DNA of 64,000 bases from 2-02-FULL-66-14 sp964651335 (GTDB lineage: Bacteria; Pseudomonadota; Gammaproteobacteria; Burkholderiales; SG8-39): positions 22,626-86,625 of the forward strand of contig CAZYVT010000011.1 in NCBI GenBank assembly GCA_964651335.1, read 5' to 3'. The translations under genes were made by a program, and so were the position numbers. This document shows, in pieces, positions 16,257 through 25,167 of the stretch. The notes beneath the pieces are model-generated. The model saw only the letters and a list, made by a program, of their open reading frames with translations. It did no database searches and had not been told where the DNA came from. The first letter of the stretch is position 1. Every line of letters starts with the position of its first letter.

Positions 16257-17249
16257 ATGCCCTTCCAACCAGTCAAGTTCTACCAGACGGGCACCTTCAC
16301 GGTCGGCAACCGGCTGCTCGTACCCGAAGAGCGTTCGGTGCAGGCGAACATGCGGCGCACGAATTCGCTCAATTCCGGACATCGCGCGTGCCAGGGCTGC
16401 GGCGAAGCGCTCGGCGCGCGCTACGCGATCGATGCGGCGATGCACGCGACCGGCAACCGGCTGGTGGCCGCAAACGCGACCGGCTGCCTGGAGGTTTTCT
16501 CCACTCCCTATCCGGAGACTTCCTGGCAGATCCCGTGGATCCATTCGCTCTTCGGCAATGCGGCTGCGGTGGCAACCGGCATCGCCGCGGCGATGAAGGT
16601 GAAGGGCAAGGCGGACGTGCGCGTGATCGCGCAAGGCGGCGACGGCGGCACCGCCGACATCGGGTTCGGTTGCCTCTCGGGGATGTTCGAGCGCAACGAC
16701 GATGTGCTGTATCTCTGCTACGACAACGAGGCGTACATGAACACCGGCGTGCAGCGCTCCTCGGCGACGCCGCCCGCGGCACGCACCGCGACCACGGCGG
16801 CGGTGGGCGACGAGCCGGGCAACGTGTTCGGACAAGGCAAATATCTGCCGGCGATCGCCATGGCGCACGGTATTCCGTATGTGGCGACCGCAACGGTCGC
16901 CGAGCTGCGCGACCTCGAGGCCAAGGTTCGCCGCGCGATGGAGATTCGCGGCGCGCGCTATATCCACATCTTCGTTCCCTGCCCGCTCGGCTGGGGGCAC
17001 GCGTCGGAAGACACGATCCGCATCGCACGCCTGGCCAAGGAAACCGGCCTCTTTCCCGTATTCGAAGCCGAGCATGGCGAGGTGGCGAGCGTATCGAAGA
17101 TTCGCCGCAAAGTCCCGGTCGAGGAGTACCTGCGGCCGCAGCGGCGCTTTGCGCATCTGTTCGCCAAGCCGCCGCGCGTGGAGGTCATTGCGCGCCTGCA
17201 GGAAATCGCGAACCGCAATATCCGCCGCTACGGGCTCCTCGATGCTTAA
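16257..17249 (+). CDS. 2-oxoacid:acceptor oxidoreductase, beta subunit (TPP-binding)
   Basis: The 330-residue beta subunit carries the thiamine diphosphate site (QGGDGGTADIGF ... ERNDDVLYLCYDNEAYMNTG) and Cys ligands for an iron-sulfur cluster (CQGCGE near the start and a later Cys in TGCLE). It pairs with the alpha subunit to form the catalytic centre. The stop overlaps the start of the GltD-like subunit by 8 bp. Confidence 0.92.
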   Translation: MPFQPVKFYQTGTFTVGNRLLVPEERSVQANMRRTNSLNSGHRACQGCGEALGARYAIDAAMHATGNRLVAANATGCLEVFSTPYPETSWQIPWIHSLFGNAAAVATGIAAAMKVKGKADVRVIAQGGDGGTADIGFGCLSGMFERNDDVLYLCYDNEAYMNTGVQRSSATPPAARTATTAAVGDEPGNVFGQGKYLPAIAMAHGIPYVATATVAELRDLEAKVRRAMEIRGARYIHIFVPCPLGWGHASEDTIRIARLAKETGLFPVFEAEHGEVASVSKIRRKVPVEEYLRPQRRFAHLFAKPPRVEVIARLQEIANRNIRRYGLLDA

Positions 17250-18867
17250 GCCGTTCGCCATCACGCTCGATCCGGGATCGAGCCTCGCCAATCACACCGG
17301 CACCTGGCGCACCATGCGCCCGGAGTACGTCGATCGCCTGCCGCCCTGCAACTTCGCCTGCCCGGCGGGCGAGAACATCCAGGGCTGGCTGTATCACGCC
17401 GAATCCGGCGACTACGAGAAGGCCTGGCGCCTGCTCACCGAGGACAACCCGCTGCCGGCGGTGATGGGCCGCGTCTGCTATCACCCGTGCGAGACTTCGT
17501 GCAACCGCGCAGGCCTCGATTCGACGGTCGGCATCAATTCGGTCGAGCGCTTCCTCGGCGACGAGGCGCTGCGCCGCGGCTGGATGTTTGAAAAACCCGC
17601 GAATCGAACCGGTAAGCGGGTACTGGTGGTAGGCGCAGGACCGTCGGGACTTTCGGCCGCCTATCACCTCGCACGCCTCGGTCATGGCGTCGCGATCCAC
17701 GAAGCCGGATCGCTCGCCGGCGGCATGATGCGCTTCGGCATTCCGAAATACCGGCTGCCACGCGACGTGCTGGAAGCGGAAGTCGCGCGCATCCTCGACT
17801 TGGGCGTCGAGCTGAAGCTGAACGCCAAGGTTTCGAACATTCTCGATACGATGAAGGCGGGTCGCTTCGACGCCGCCTTTCTTGCCGCAGGCGCGCATAT
17901 CGCGAAGCGCGCCTATATCCCGGCCGGCAGCGCGGCGCGCATGCTCGACGCAGTCTCGGTGCTGCGCAGCATGGAAGGCGAGGAAAAACCCCTGCTCGGC
18001 CGGCGCGTGGTCGTGTACGGGGGCGGCAATACTGCGATCGACATGGCGCGTACGGCAAAACGCCTCGGCGCGACCGAGTCGATCATCGTCTACCGCCGCA
18101 CGCGCGAGCGGATGCCGGCGCACGATTTCGAGGTCGAGGAGGCGCTGCAGGAAGGCGTGCTGATCAAGTGGCTCTCGACCATCAAGCAGGCCGGCGAGAC
18201 CTCGATCACCGTGGAAAAAATGGTACTCGATGCAACGGGAAGTCCGCAGCCGACCGGAGAGTACGAAATGCTCGCTGCGGATTCGGTGGTGCTCGCGCTC
18301 GGCCAGGACGTCGATCTGTCGCTGCTCGAGGGCGTGCCCGGGCTCGAAGTGCAGGACGGAGCGGTCAAGGTCGGCACCGACATGATGACCGGTTGCGCCG
18401 GAATATTCGCCGGCGGCGACATGGTGCCGGCAGAGCGCACCGTAACGGTCGCGGTCGGCCACGGCAAGAAGGCGGCACGCTGCATCGATGCGTGGCTGCG
18501 CGGCACGCGCTTCGCGCCGCCGTCCAGACACGAGGCCGCACCGTACGAGCGGCTCAATACCTGGTACTACTCGGATGCGCCGAAGACCGTCCTTCCGGTG
18601 CTCGACATCATCCGGCGGCAGTCGACGTTCGACGAAGTGGTGAGCGGCCTGGACGAGTCGAATGCGCTCTACGAGGCGCGCAGGTGCCTTTCCTGCGGCA
18701 ACTGCTTCGAGTGCGACAACTGTTACGGCGTCTGCCCGGACAACGCTGTGATCAAGCTCGGGCCCGGAAAGCGTTTCAGATTCAACTATGACTATTGCAA
18801 AGGCTGCGGCATCTGCGTCGCGGAATGTCCTTGCGGCGCGATCCGCATGGTTCCTGAGGAGATCTGA
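17242..18867 (+). CDS. GltD-like FAD/NAD(P) oxidoreductase fused to a 2x[4Fe-4S] ferredoxin domain
   Basis: The 541-residue protein has an N-terminal Cys-rich domain (PPCNFACPAGENIQGW, CYHPCETSCNRAGLD) as in glutamate synthase small subunits, an FAD site (VLVVGAGPSGLSAAYHLARLG), an NAD(P) site (VVYGGGNTAIDMARTAKRLG), and a C-terminal ferredoxin with two clusters (CLSCGNCFECDNCYGVC and CKGCGICVAECPCGAI). ATG 17242 overlaps the beta-subunit stop. It should shuttle electrons between the 2-oxoacid enzyme and NAD(P)H, replacing the separate ferredoxin-like delta subunit. Confidence 0.88.
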   Translation: MLKPFAITLDPGSSLANHTGTWRTMRPEYVDRLPPCNFACPAGENIQGWLYHAESGDYEKAWRLLTEDNPLPAVMGRVCYHPCETSCNRAGLDSTVGINSVERFLGDEALRRGWMFEKPANRTGKRVLVVGAGPSGLSAAYHLARLGHGVAIHEAGSLAGGMMRFGIPKYRLPRDVLEAEVARILDLGVELKLNAKVSNILDTMKAGRFDAAFLAAGAHIAKRAYIPAGSAARMLDAVSVLRSMEGEEKPLLGRRVVVYGGGNTAIDMARTAKRLGATESIIVYRRTRERMPAHDFEVEEALQEGVLIKWLSTIKQAGETSITVEKMVLDATGSPQPTGEYEMLAADSVVLALGQDVDLSLLEGVPGLEVQDGAVKVGTDMMTGCAGIFAGGDMVPAERTVTVAVGHGKKAARCIDAWLRGTRFAPPSRHEAAPYERLNTWYYSDAPKTVLPVLDIIRRQSTFDEVVSGLDESNALYEARRCLSCGNCFECDNCYGVCPDNAVIKLGPGKRFRFNYDYCKGCGICVAECPCGAIRMVPEEI

Positions 18868-18869
18868 CG

Positions 18870-19373
18870 ATGAATCCGGCCAGACCGATTCGCAGCAGCG
18901 AAGAGCTGCTGGCCCACGCGATCGGGATCGAGCGCGAGGCAGCGGCGCGCTACGCCGAGCTGGGCGAGCGCATGCGCGACCTGGGTAACGACGTGGTCGC
19001 CGAGCTGTTCCTGCGGCTGGCCGGGATGGAGCGGAAGCATGAACAGGAATTGGAGCTTCGTGCGCAGGGCCTCAACCTGCCGAAGATCGCTCCGGGCGAA
19101 TACGCCTGGCTCGAGGACCATGCGCCTGAGACAGCGGCTCACAACCTGGTGCTGAGCCTGCTCACGCCTCACAGCGCGCTGAAGGTCGCGCTGGAGGCGG
19201 AAAAGCGGGCGCTGGCGTTTTTCGAGACTGCCCGCACACAAGCCCCGGATCCGAAACTCGCAGCGCTCGCGGCGCAAATGGCCGCCGAGGAAGGCGTCCA
19301 CGTCGCGTGGGTGCAGAGCGCGATCCGCAGGACGCCCGATCCGGTGGTCGACTGGGCGGCGGTGTTCGGCTAG
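18870..19373 (+). CDS. ferritin-like / rubrerythrin-family diiron protein
   Basis: The 167-residue all-helical protein shows ferritin-like diiron ligands in four helices: IEREAAARYAEL, GMERKHEQELEL, ALEAEKRALAFFE and AAEEGVHVAWV. The rubredoxin domain of classical rubrerythrin is absent. It begins 2 bp after the GltD-like gene, so it belongs to the oxidoreductase operon. A role in protecting this oxygen-sensitive enzyme from peroxide or in handling iron is inferred. Confidence 0.8.
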   Translation: MNPARPIRSSEELLAHAIGIEREAAARYAELGERMRDLGNDVVAELFLRLAGMERKHEQELELRAQGLNLPKIAPGEYAWLEDHAPETAAHNLVLSLLTPHSALKVALEAEKRALAFFETARTQAPDPKLAALAAQMAAEEGVHVAWVQSAIRRTPDPVVDWAAVFG

Positions 19374-19398
19374 ACGGAGCGGCCCGCGCGAGAGCGCT

Positions 19399-20274
19399 TC
19401 AACCACGTTTTGCCAACTGCATCCGGATCCGCAGCAGTTCGCGGCGGCGCTTCGCGCTCGTCCTGGGAAAGGCAAGCCTGAGTTCCTTGAGCGCGTCGAC
19501 GATGATCCGGGAGATGATCAACCGGGCGTTGTCCTTGTCGTCGGCTGGAACCACGTACCAGGGGGCATGGCGCGTGCTGGTCGCGCTCAGGCAGTCCGCA
19601 TAGGCTTTCATGTAATCCGTCCAATACTTTCTCTCCTCGATGTCGGCGAGACTGAATTTCCAGTTCTTCTCCGGCTCGTCGATACGCGCAAGAAAACGCC
19701 GGCGCTGCTCGTCCCTGGAAAGGTGGAGGAAGAACTTGATAATCCGAGTGCCATTGCGAAACAGATGCCTTTCCAGCCCGCGAATGGAACGGTACCGGTC
19801 CCGCCAGATCCTGCTCATGTCGAGCACCTCGTGCGGAATGCGCTCACTGCGCAGGATCTTCGGATGCACGCGGACGATCAATACTTCCTCGTAGTAGGAG
19901 CGATTGAAGATTCCGATCCGCCCACGCTCCGGCAGGCAACGGGTCGTTCTCCAGAGAAAATCGTGGTCGAGTTCCGAGTCGCTCGGATGCTTGAAACTGT
20001 AGACTTGGCAGCCCTGCGGATTCACGCCCGACATGACGTGCTTGATGACCCCGTCCTTGCCGGCCGCGTCCATGGCCTGGAGGATGAGCAGCAGCGAGTA
20101 ACTGTCGTTGGCGTAGAGAAGATGCTGTTGCTCGGCAAGCTCGGCAATGTGCGTTTCAAGAAGCTTCTTGTAGTGGGCCTTGGACTTGTACGCGCGCTTC
20201 ACCTCCGTGGGCCATTTCCCGAGGTCGACCTTTTTCCCTTCGCGTACGCGAAAATCGCGTGGCTCGATCTTCAT
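19399..20274 (-). CDS. polyphosphate kinase 2 family protein
   Basis: The 291-residue protein is a complete PPK2: Walker A QAMDAAGKDG, the lid and substrate regions VNPQGCQVYSFKHPSDSELDHDFLWR, GRIGIFNRSYYEEVLIVRVHP, and a C-terminal WYVVPADDKDNAR. The family moves phosphate between polyphosphate and nucleotides; AMP/ADP-phosphorylating and NDP types are hard to tell apart from sequence. It is 13 bp downstream of the Ycf46-like AAA gene, so it is probably the last gene of the eleven-gene operon that begins at 31299. Confidence 0.92.
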   Translation of the reverse strand: MKIEPRDFRVREGKKVDLGKWPTEVKRAYKSKAHYKKLLETHIAELAEQQHLLYANDSYSLLLILQAMDAAGKDGVIKHVMSGVNPQGCQVYSFKHPSDSELDHDFLWRTTRCLPERGRIGIFNRSYYEEVLIVRVHPKILRSERIPHEVLDMSRIWRDRYRSIRGLERHLFRNGTRIIKFFLHLSRDEQRRRFLARIDEPEKNWKFSLADIEERKYWTDYMKAYADCLSATSTRHAPWYVVPADDKDNARLIISRIIVDALKELRLAFPRTSAKRRRELLRIRMQLAKRG

Positions 20275-20287
20275 CTCCGGCGCCCGA

Positions 20288-21766
20288 TCAGTCTGCCCTT
20301 ACCGTCCGATCTGCCGCCCATGCTCGCAGATAGGCAATTTTCTCCGCCATGACCACGGACAGAGGGCGGGTGCGTTGCAGCTCCGCAAGAAGATGGCCAG
20401 TTCCCACAACCTCGCCCTGCGCGTGCGCGGCGTACAGCGATGCGACGACAGCCTGCTCGATCTCCGCACCGGAAAAACCGTTTGATGCCTTGACCAGCGT
20501 CTGAAGATCGAATTTTGCCGGATCTTGTCGTCTCCGCCGCAAATGGATCTTCAGGATTTCCTCGCGCCCCGGGTCGTCGGGCAGATCGACAAAGAAAATC
20601 TCGTCGAGACGCCCCTTGCGCACCAATTCCGGGGGCAGCGCCGCGATGTCATTGGAAGTGGCGACAATAAAGACTCGGGTTGTGCGCTCCGCCATCCAAG
20701 TCAGCAGCGCACCAAGGATGCGGCGTGATTCGCCGCCATCGGCATCGTTATTGCTGGTCGCGACGCCTTTCTCGATCTCGTCCATCCATAACACGCAGGG
20801 CGCCATTGCGTCGGACGCCTTCAACGCCTCGCGCAGATTGCGTTCGGTTTCGCCGAGGAACTTGTTGTACAGCGCGCCGAAGTCGAGGCGCATCAGCGGC
20901 ACGGCCCACGCGCCCGCCGTCGCCTTCGCAGCCAGGCTCTTGCCGCACCCCTGCACGCCCAGCAACATGATGCCCTTCGGAACATCGAGTCCCAGCGCCA
21001 TCGCGTCGCCGACAAATGCGTCGCGTCTCTGCTCCAGCCAGTGCTTCAGGCTACGCAGTCCGGCGACATCGGCGAAGCGCGCGGTGTCGATTTCGAAGCT
21101 CAGCACGCTGTTCTGCGCGAGCAGATCGTGCTTGCGGCTCACCAGCCGGTCGACGTCGGCCATGGTCAGCGCGCCGTCATCGGCAATCGCCTGGCGCACC
21201 AGGCGCCGCACGTCCTCGGCGCAAAGACCGGCCAGATGCGTCAACATCGCGTCAAACGCCTCGCGCTCGCCCTTGACCGCAGCGCCCGCATGCGCCGTCT
21301 CCCAAGCGTGCACTTCGTCCTTGATGATGACCTTGATGACATCCTGGTCAGGAAGCGACAGCTGAAACCGTACCGTCAGCTTTTCCAGCTCCGGCGGCAC
21401 GGGCACGCTGTAGCTGACGAAAATGACGGTGCGGGAGTTCGCCTCGTATTCGAGCGCGATCTTCTTCAGCAGGCGGACGTTGACCGGGTTGGCGAGATAC
21501 GGGTGGAAGTCGAGCAGCACGTAGATGCCCGCCGGCCCGGTCGCGTCGATCTGGCGCAGCGCCTGGGTCGGATCGAGGCTCGGCGATCCGCCGCCGGACT
21601 GGCAGCCGCGCAGGCCTTCGGCCGCCGACCACATGAACAACTGCTGACTGTGCCCGCGCGCAATGCGCTGCAGCAGTTGCAGCACGCGGTTCTCCTCCTG
21701 GCTTTCAATCGCAATGAGAGGAAAGCGCGAGGCGATCATCACCTCCAGATCGCGCTGGTCGTTCAT
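20288..21766 (-). CDS. Ycf46-like AAA+ ATPase
   Basis: The 492-residue protein has a Ycf46-type N-terminal region (SRFPLIAIESQEENRVLQLL ... GIYVLLDFHPYL) and one classical AAA module: Walker A GVQGCGKSLAAK, Walker B CVLWMDEIEKG, sensor ATSND and arginine-finger region PELVRKGRLDEIFFVDLP. No protease domain is attached, so it is a remodelling or regulatory ATPase. It starts 4 bp after the ABC ATPase stop and 13 bp before PPK2. Cyanobacterial and plastid Ycf46 is linked to CO2 or photosynthesis control; the function in proteobacteria is unknown. Confidence 0.85.
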   Translation of the reverse strand: MNDQRDLEVMIASRFPLIAIESQEENRVLQLLQRIARGHSQQLFMWSAAEGLRGCQSGGGSPSLDPTQALRQIDATGPAGIYVLLDFHPYLANPVNVRLLKKIALEYEANSRTVIFVSYSVPVPPELEKLTVRFQLSLPDQDVIKVIIKDEVHAWETAHAGAAVKGEREAFDAMLTHLAGLCAEDVRRLVRQAIADDGALTMADVDRLVSRKHDLLAQNSVLSFEIDTARFADVAGLRSLKHWLEQRRDAFVGDAMALGLDVPKGIMLLGVQGCGKSLAAKATAGAWAVPLMRLDFGALYNKFLGETERNLREALKASDAMAPCVLWMDEIEKGVATSNNDADGGESRRILGALLTWMAERTTRVFIVATSNDIAALPPELVRKGRLDEIFFVDLPDDPGREEILKIHLRRRRQDPAKFDLQTLVKASNGFSGAEIEQAVVASLYAAHAQGEVVGTGHLLAELQRTRPLSVVMAEKIAYLRAWAADRTVRAD

Positions 21767-21770
21767 GAAT

Positions 21771-22691
21771 TCACTGCGTATCCTCGTCCGGCTTCGTCAC
21801 ACGGCCCGACTCCTTCGTCGCGAGCGTCTGAAACGAATCCGGGTGCTTCAGGTTGAACTGCGTCACGTGCTGCAAGTGCTCCGGATTGAACCCGACCTGG
21901 CGGATCTCGTCGATGAGTTCCAGGAACTCCTTGCTATTCTTGACTTTGGTGGAGTTCACCGCGCTCGGCAGGTGATAGTCGGCCACTATGCGCGAGCCGC
22001 GCTTTACAGCCGGACCGTTCCCGCGATCGTCGGTGTAATACTGCGACAGCACCAGCACGCGCGTGCCCAGATATACCGCCTCTTCCATGTCGTGGGTGAC
22101 GAAGAAGATGCTCATGCGGTGCTCATCCCACAGCTCGAGCAGGAACACCTGCATGGTCTCGCGCGTTTCCGGGTCGAGCGCACCGAAGGGCTCGTCCATC
22201 ATGAGGATCTTCGGATTGGTGATCAGGGCCTGGGCGATCGCCACGCGCTGCTGCATGCCGCCCGAGAGCTCGTGTGGATACTTCTGCGCATGTTCGGCCA
22301 ACCTCACCCGCTCCAGATACTTCATCGCCTCGTCGCGAAACTCCGCGCGCCGCTGCACCCGTTCGAATAACCCGATGCGAAGATTTCTTCCCAGCATGAC
22401 GTTCTCGACGACCGTCAGATGAGGGTACAAGGAATAGCGCTGGTAGACGATCCCCCGGTCGGTCCCCGGAGCGGTGACCTCGGCCCCATCGATGAAGATC
22501 TCGCCCGATGTAGGCGTCTCCTCGCCCAGGATCAGGCGAAAAAGCGTCGACTTGCCGCAGCCGCTCGGCCCGACGACCGAGCAAAACGTTCCGGGGCTCG
22601 CCGCAAGGTCCACATCATCGAGGACAATCTTCTGCCCGTAGTACTTGTAAAGGTCCTCGATGTGCAGCAGGTTGGGGGGCGCGCTTGCCAT
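21771..22691 (-). CDS. ABC importer ATP-binding protein (nitrate/taurine/urea type)
   Basis: The ATPase has 306 residues from ATG 22691: Walker A GPSGCGKST, Q-loop VYQRYSLYPH, signature LSGGMQQR, Walker B ILMMDEP, D-loop GALD and switch His in VTHD. The ABC core resembles SsuB/TauB/NrtD. A C-terminal extension of about 80 residues (GPAVKRGSRIVADYHLP onwards) is characteristic of the urea-carboxylase-region subtype. The start lies 2 bp after the permease stop, which favours ATG 22691 over the longer open frame. Confidence 0.88.
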   Translation of the reverse strand: MASAPPNLLHIEDLYKYYGQKIVLDDVDLAASPGTFCSVVGPSGCGKSTLFRLILGEETPTSGEIFIDGAEVTAPGTDRGIVYQRYSLYPHLTVVENVMLGRNLRIGLFERVQRRAEFRDEAMKYLERVRLAEHAQKYPHELSGGMQQRVAIAQALITNPKILMMDEPFGALDPETRETMQVFLLELWDEHRMSIFFVTHDMEEAVYLGTRVLVLSQYYTDDRGNGPAVKRGSRIVADYHLPSAVNSTKVKNSKEFLELIDEIRQVGFNPEHLQHVTQFNLKHPDSFQTLATKESGRVTKPDEDTQ

Positions 22692-22693
22692 CG

Positions 22694-23515
22694 CTACGCC
22701 TGCGGTGCGAGATACCAGCCGTAACGCCTGGTAACCAGCAAACGCAGCAGCGAATCCATCAGAAAGCCCAGCAGAATGATCCACAGGACGTACGGCAGAA
22801 TCACGTCCATCGCCAGGTATCGACGTACCAGGAAAATTCGATAGCCGAGTCCCTCGGTCGCTGCGATCGCCTCGGCTGCAATGAGGAAAAGCCAGGCCGC
22901 GCCGAGCGAAAGCCGGATGTCATCGAGCAGCCGCGGCATTACTTGCGGCATGACAATGCGGTAGATGATCGAAAATCGGGATGCCCCCAGCGTAATCGCC
23001 TTGGTGATCTGCTCGCGCGGGATCTTCTCCACGGTGAGCAGGATGTCGCGCGCGATTACCGGAAAGACGCCCAGAAATATCAGCGTGACCTTGGCAAGCT
23101 CGTCTACGCCCAAGCTGACGAACAGGATCGGCAGCACCGCGAGGGGCGGCACCATGGAAAGGAACGTGAGGAAACTCGAAAACAGCGTCTTGAATCGCGG
23201 CCGCAACCCCATGTTCAGGCCCAGAAGCAAGCCAAACGAGGCGGCGATTCCTACGCCCAGGCCGATGCGCCGCAGGCTCGCCCAGGTGTCTTCCCACAGC
23301 AGGTACTCGCCGCTCTGCGGGTCCGGCGTGAATGCCATGCGGCTTACCGCCTCGCCCATTTTGGCGAGGCCCGGCAATATCTTGTCGTCCGGATTGTCCG
23401 CGAGCCGCAGGTAGGACGCGATCAGATAGGTGGCGACGACCAGCACATAGGGGATCAGCGCCAGAGACAGCCGGCGGCCATTTCCGGTGCGGTTCAATCG
23501 AGCAGTCTCCGGCAC
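22694..23515 (-). CDS. ABC importer permease (nitrate/taurine/urea type)
   Basis: The 273-residue inner-membrane protein has about six membrane segments and the binding-protein-dependent transport EAA-like loop (ITKAITLGASRFSIIYRIVMPQVMPRLLDDIRLSLG). The start overlaps the Coq4-like gene by 22 bp and the ATPase follows after 2 bp. With that ATPase and the solute-binding protein at 24112-25149 it makes a complete importer of the NMT1/taurine superfamily. Confidence 0.88.
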   Translation of the reverse strand: MPETARLNRTGNGRRLSLALIPYVLVVATYLIASYLRLADNPDDKILPGLAKMGEAVSRMAFTPDPQSGEYLLWEDTWASLRRIGLGVGIAASFGLLLGLNMGLRPRFKTLFSSFLTFLSMVPPLAVLPILFVSLGVDELAKVTLIFLGVFPVIARDILLTVEKIPREQITKAITLGASRFSIIYRIVMPQVMPRLLDDIRLSLGAAWLFLIAAEAIAATEGLGYRIFLVRRYLAMDVILPYVLWIILLGFLMDSLLRLLVTRRYGWYLAPQA

Positions 23516-24069
23516 TCGTGGACCTCGGGGTAGCGCTTCTTCTCGATCGCGTAGTAAGCCCTCAACAGGCTGGACTCGATCCCCATCGCGTCCCGCACTT
23601 TCCCGATCGGCAGATCAATATAGGACGGGTAATCGGCCTCGCACAGCGATGAGCATTCGGATATGAATCCGAGCCTGACCGCGTCTTTGAAAACGCGGAA
23701 GTCGTCATCGGTGAAGCGGTACGCGCGCGGGTACAGGTGCCTTGCGAAGAGACCGTAGAGGAATTCCTCGGTAGTGCTGACCTTGCCGGTACTCCCCATG
23801 CTGAAGCCGATCACGAAGGCTTCGTCCTTGGGCAAGAGCCCGCGTCCCAGGATGATATGAATGTAGTCGTGCGTCTCGAGGCTCGTGGCGCCGTGAAATA
23901 CGTCCACCAGCGGCAGGTCGAACTGCGGGTTCTCCACAAATCGCACGATGTACGGAATGTCGTTTTGCTTCAGGCCGATCGCCTTGAGCGATGTGGAGCA
24001 TTCGCGCAGCGTTCTGTCGGCGCACGACAGCGGCACGAACCAGTCGCGAATCTTTCGGTCCGTGTCCAT
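23494..24069 (-). CDS. Coq4-like protein with HDxxHx11E metal motif
   Basis: The 191-residue protein has His67-Asp68, His71 and Glu83 in THDYIHIILGRGLLPKDEAF, exactly the HDxxHx11E arrangement of Coq4 proteins of ubiquinone biosynthesis. The rest is helical, as in that fold (EEFLYGLFARHLYPRAYRF). No ubiquinone gene is nearby; instead it lies between the solute-binding protein and the permease, overlapping the latter by 22 bp. The metal motif is directly visible; whether it binds a quinone, lipid or the transported solute is unknown. Confidence 0.65.
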   Translation of the reverse strand: MDTDRKIRDWFVPLSCADRTLRECSTSLKAIGLKQNDIPYIVRFVENPQFDLPLVDVFHGATSLETHDYIHIILGRGLLPKDEAFVIGFSMGSTGKVSTTEEFLYGLFARHLYPRAYRFTDDDFRVFKDAVRLGFISECSSLCEADYPSYIDLPIGKVRDAMGIESSLLRAYYAIEKKRYPEVHECRRLLD

Positions 24070-24111
24070 ATCGCTCGCCGGCCCACCGCGACCCGTACTG
24101 ATGCGAGCCCG

Positions 24112-25149
24112 TTACAGCTTGCCGTCCGCCGCCATCTTCATGTAGCTGGCGTTGAACCGGAGCTTCACGTTCTTGCTGTCGCCCAGCACCGTGCCGTCGG
24201 GAAACTGGATGCCGACGAAATCCTTCGACTTTGCGCCCTTGCCGAACAGGCCCTTGCCAAAGGTGAAACTGCGGATCTGGTCCATGGTTTTCTTCACGTC
24301 CGGGCCCGCGGCGAAGGCGGCGGCGTCCGCCGCCTTGTAGAACATCGCGGTGGTGGCGAGCTGCGCCCGGAACTCCGGCACGGTGCCGCCGGAGAATTTC
24401 GCCATATACTCGATGGCGGCGTCGGCGGGCTTGCCCTTGTCGGACATGATCTTCATCACCTCGTACCACGCCCCGGTCAGGGCTTTTCTGAGCGTATCCG
24501 GCGCGCTGCTGCGCACGACCATGAGGTCCATGATCTCTCCGGGGATCTGCGAGGAGTCGAACACCATCTTCGCGCCTTTGACGTTGCGCACCTGCTGCAG
24601 CGGGGGATTCCAAGTCACCACGGCGCCGTTCTTGTCGGTAGTGAAAATCGACGCAATGTCGGAGTCGCTGGTATTGACGGTCTTGATCTCGCGCTCCTTC
24701 ATGCCGTTCATCTCCAGCGCACGCGCCAGCATGTAGTGCGACACCGTGAACGCAACCAGCTTCACGCTGCGCCCCTTCAGGTCCTTCACGCTGCTGCCGT
24801 TCTTCAACACGATGCCGTCGTTGCCGTTGGAGAAATCCCCGACGATGATCACAGTGGTATCGACTCCGCCCACGGCGGGGATCGTCAGGGCGTCCATGTT
24901 GGTCATGGCGCAGGCATCAAACTTGCCCCCGGTATACAGATTGATCGACTCGACATAGTCGTTGATCAGCGTCAACTCGATCTCGATGCCGTACTTTGCC
25001 GCCCACTTCTGCAGAATCCCGGCGTTCTGGGCGTAGGCCCAGGGCTCCCACCCCGTGTAATGCGACCAGGCCACCCGGAATTTGTCCGCCGCGGCCGCCG
25101 TAATGCTCCACAACGCGAACGACAGGAACAGCGCTAGCGATTTCTTCAT
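24112..25149 (-). CDS. periplasmic solute-binding protein, urea-carboxylase-region/NMT1 type
   Basis: The 345-residue protein has a cleavable signal peptide (ends ITAAAA) and the opening FRVAWSHYTGWEPWAYAQNAG, typical of the putative urea or amide binding proteins found near urea carboxylase genes. GGKFDACAMTNMDALTIPA and VLKNGSSVKDLKGR match the NMT1/taurine-binding fold. It is the free periplasmic receptor for the permease and ATPase downstream. No urea carboxylase or allophanate hydrolase lies in this window, so the ligand is open. Confidence 0.85.
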   Translation of the reverse strand: MKKSLALFLSFALWSITAAAADKFRVAWSHYTGWEPWAYAQNAGILQKWAAKYGIEIELTLINDYVESINLYTGGKFDACAMTNMDALTIPAVGGVDTTVIIVGDFSNGNDGIVLKNGSSVKDLKGRSVKLVAFTVSHYMLARALEMNGMKEREIKTVNTSDSDIASIFTTDKNGAVVTWNPPLQQVRNVKGAKMVFDSSQIPGEIMDLMVVRSSAPDTLRKALTGAWYEVMKIMSDKGKPADAAIEYMAKFSGGTVPEFRAQLATTAMFYKAADAAAFAAGPDVKKTMDQIRSFTFGKGLFGKGAKSKDFVGIQFPDGTVLGDSKNVKLRFNASYMKMAADGKL

Positions 25150-25167
25150 GGCTTTCTCCTCGGTCCG

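Noticed and set aside
24112..25149. Firm assignment as a urea transporter
   Set aside because: The binding protein matches the urea-carboxylase-region type, but no urea carboxylase or allophanate hydrolase gene is present here, so the ligand is left open.
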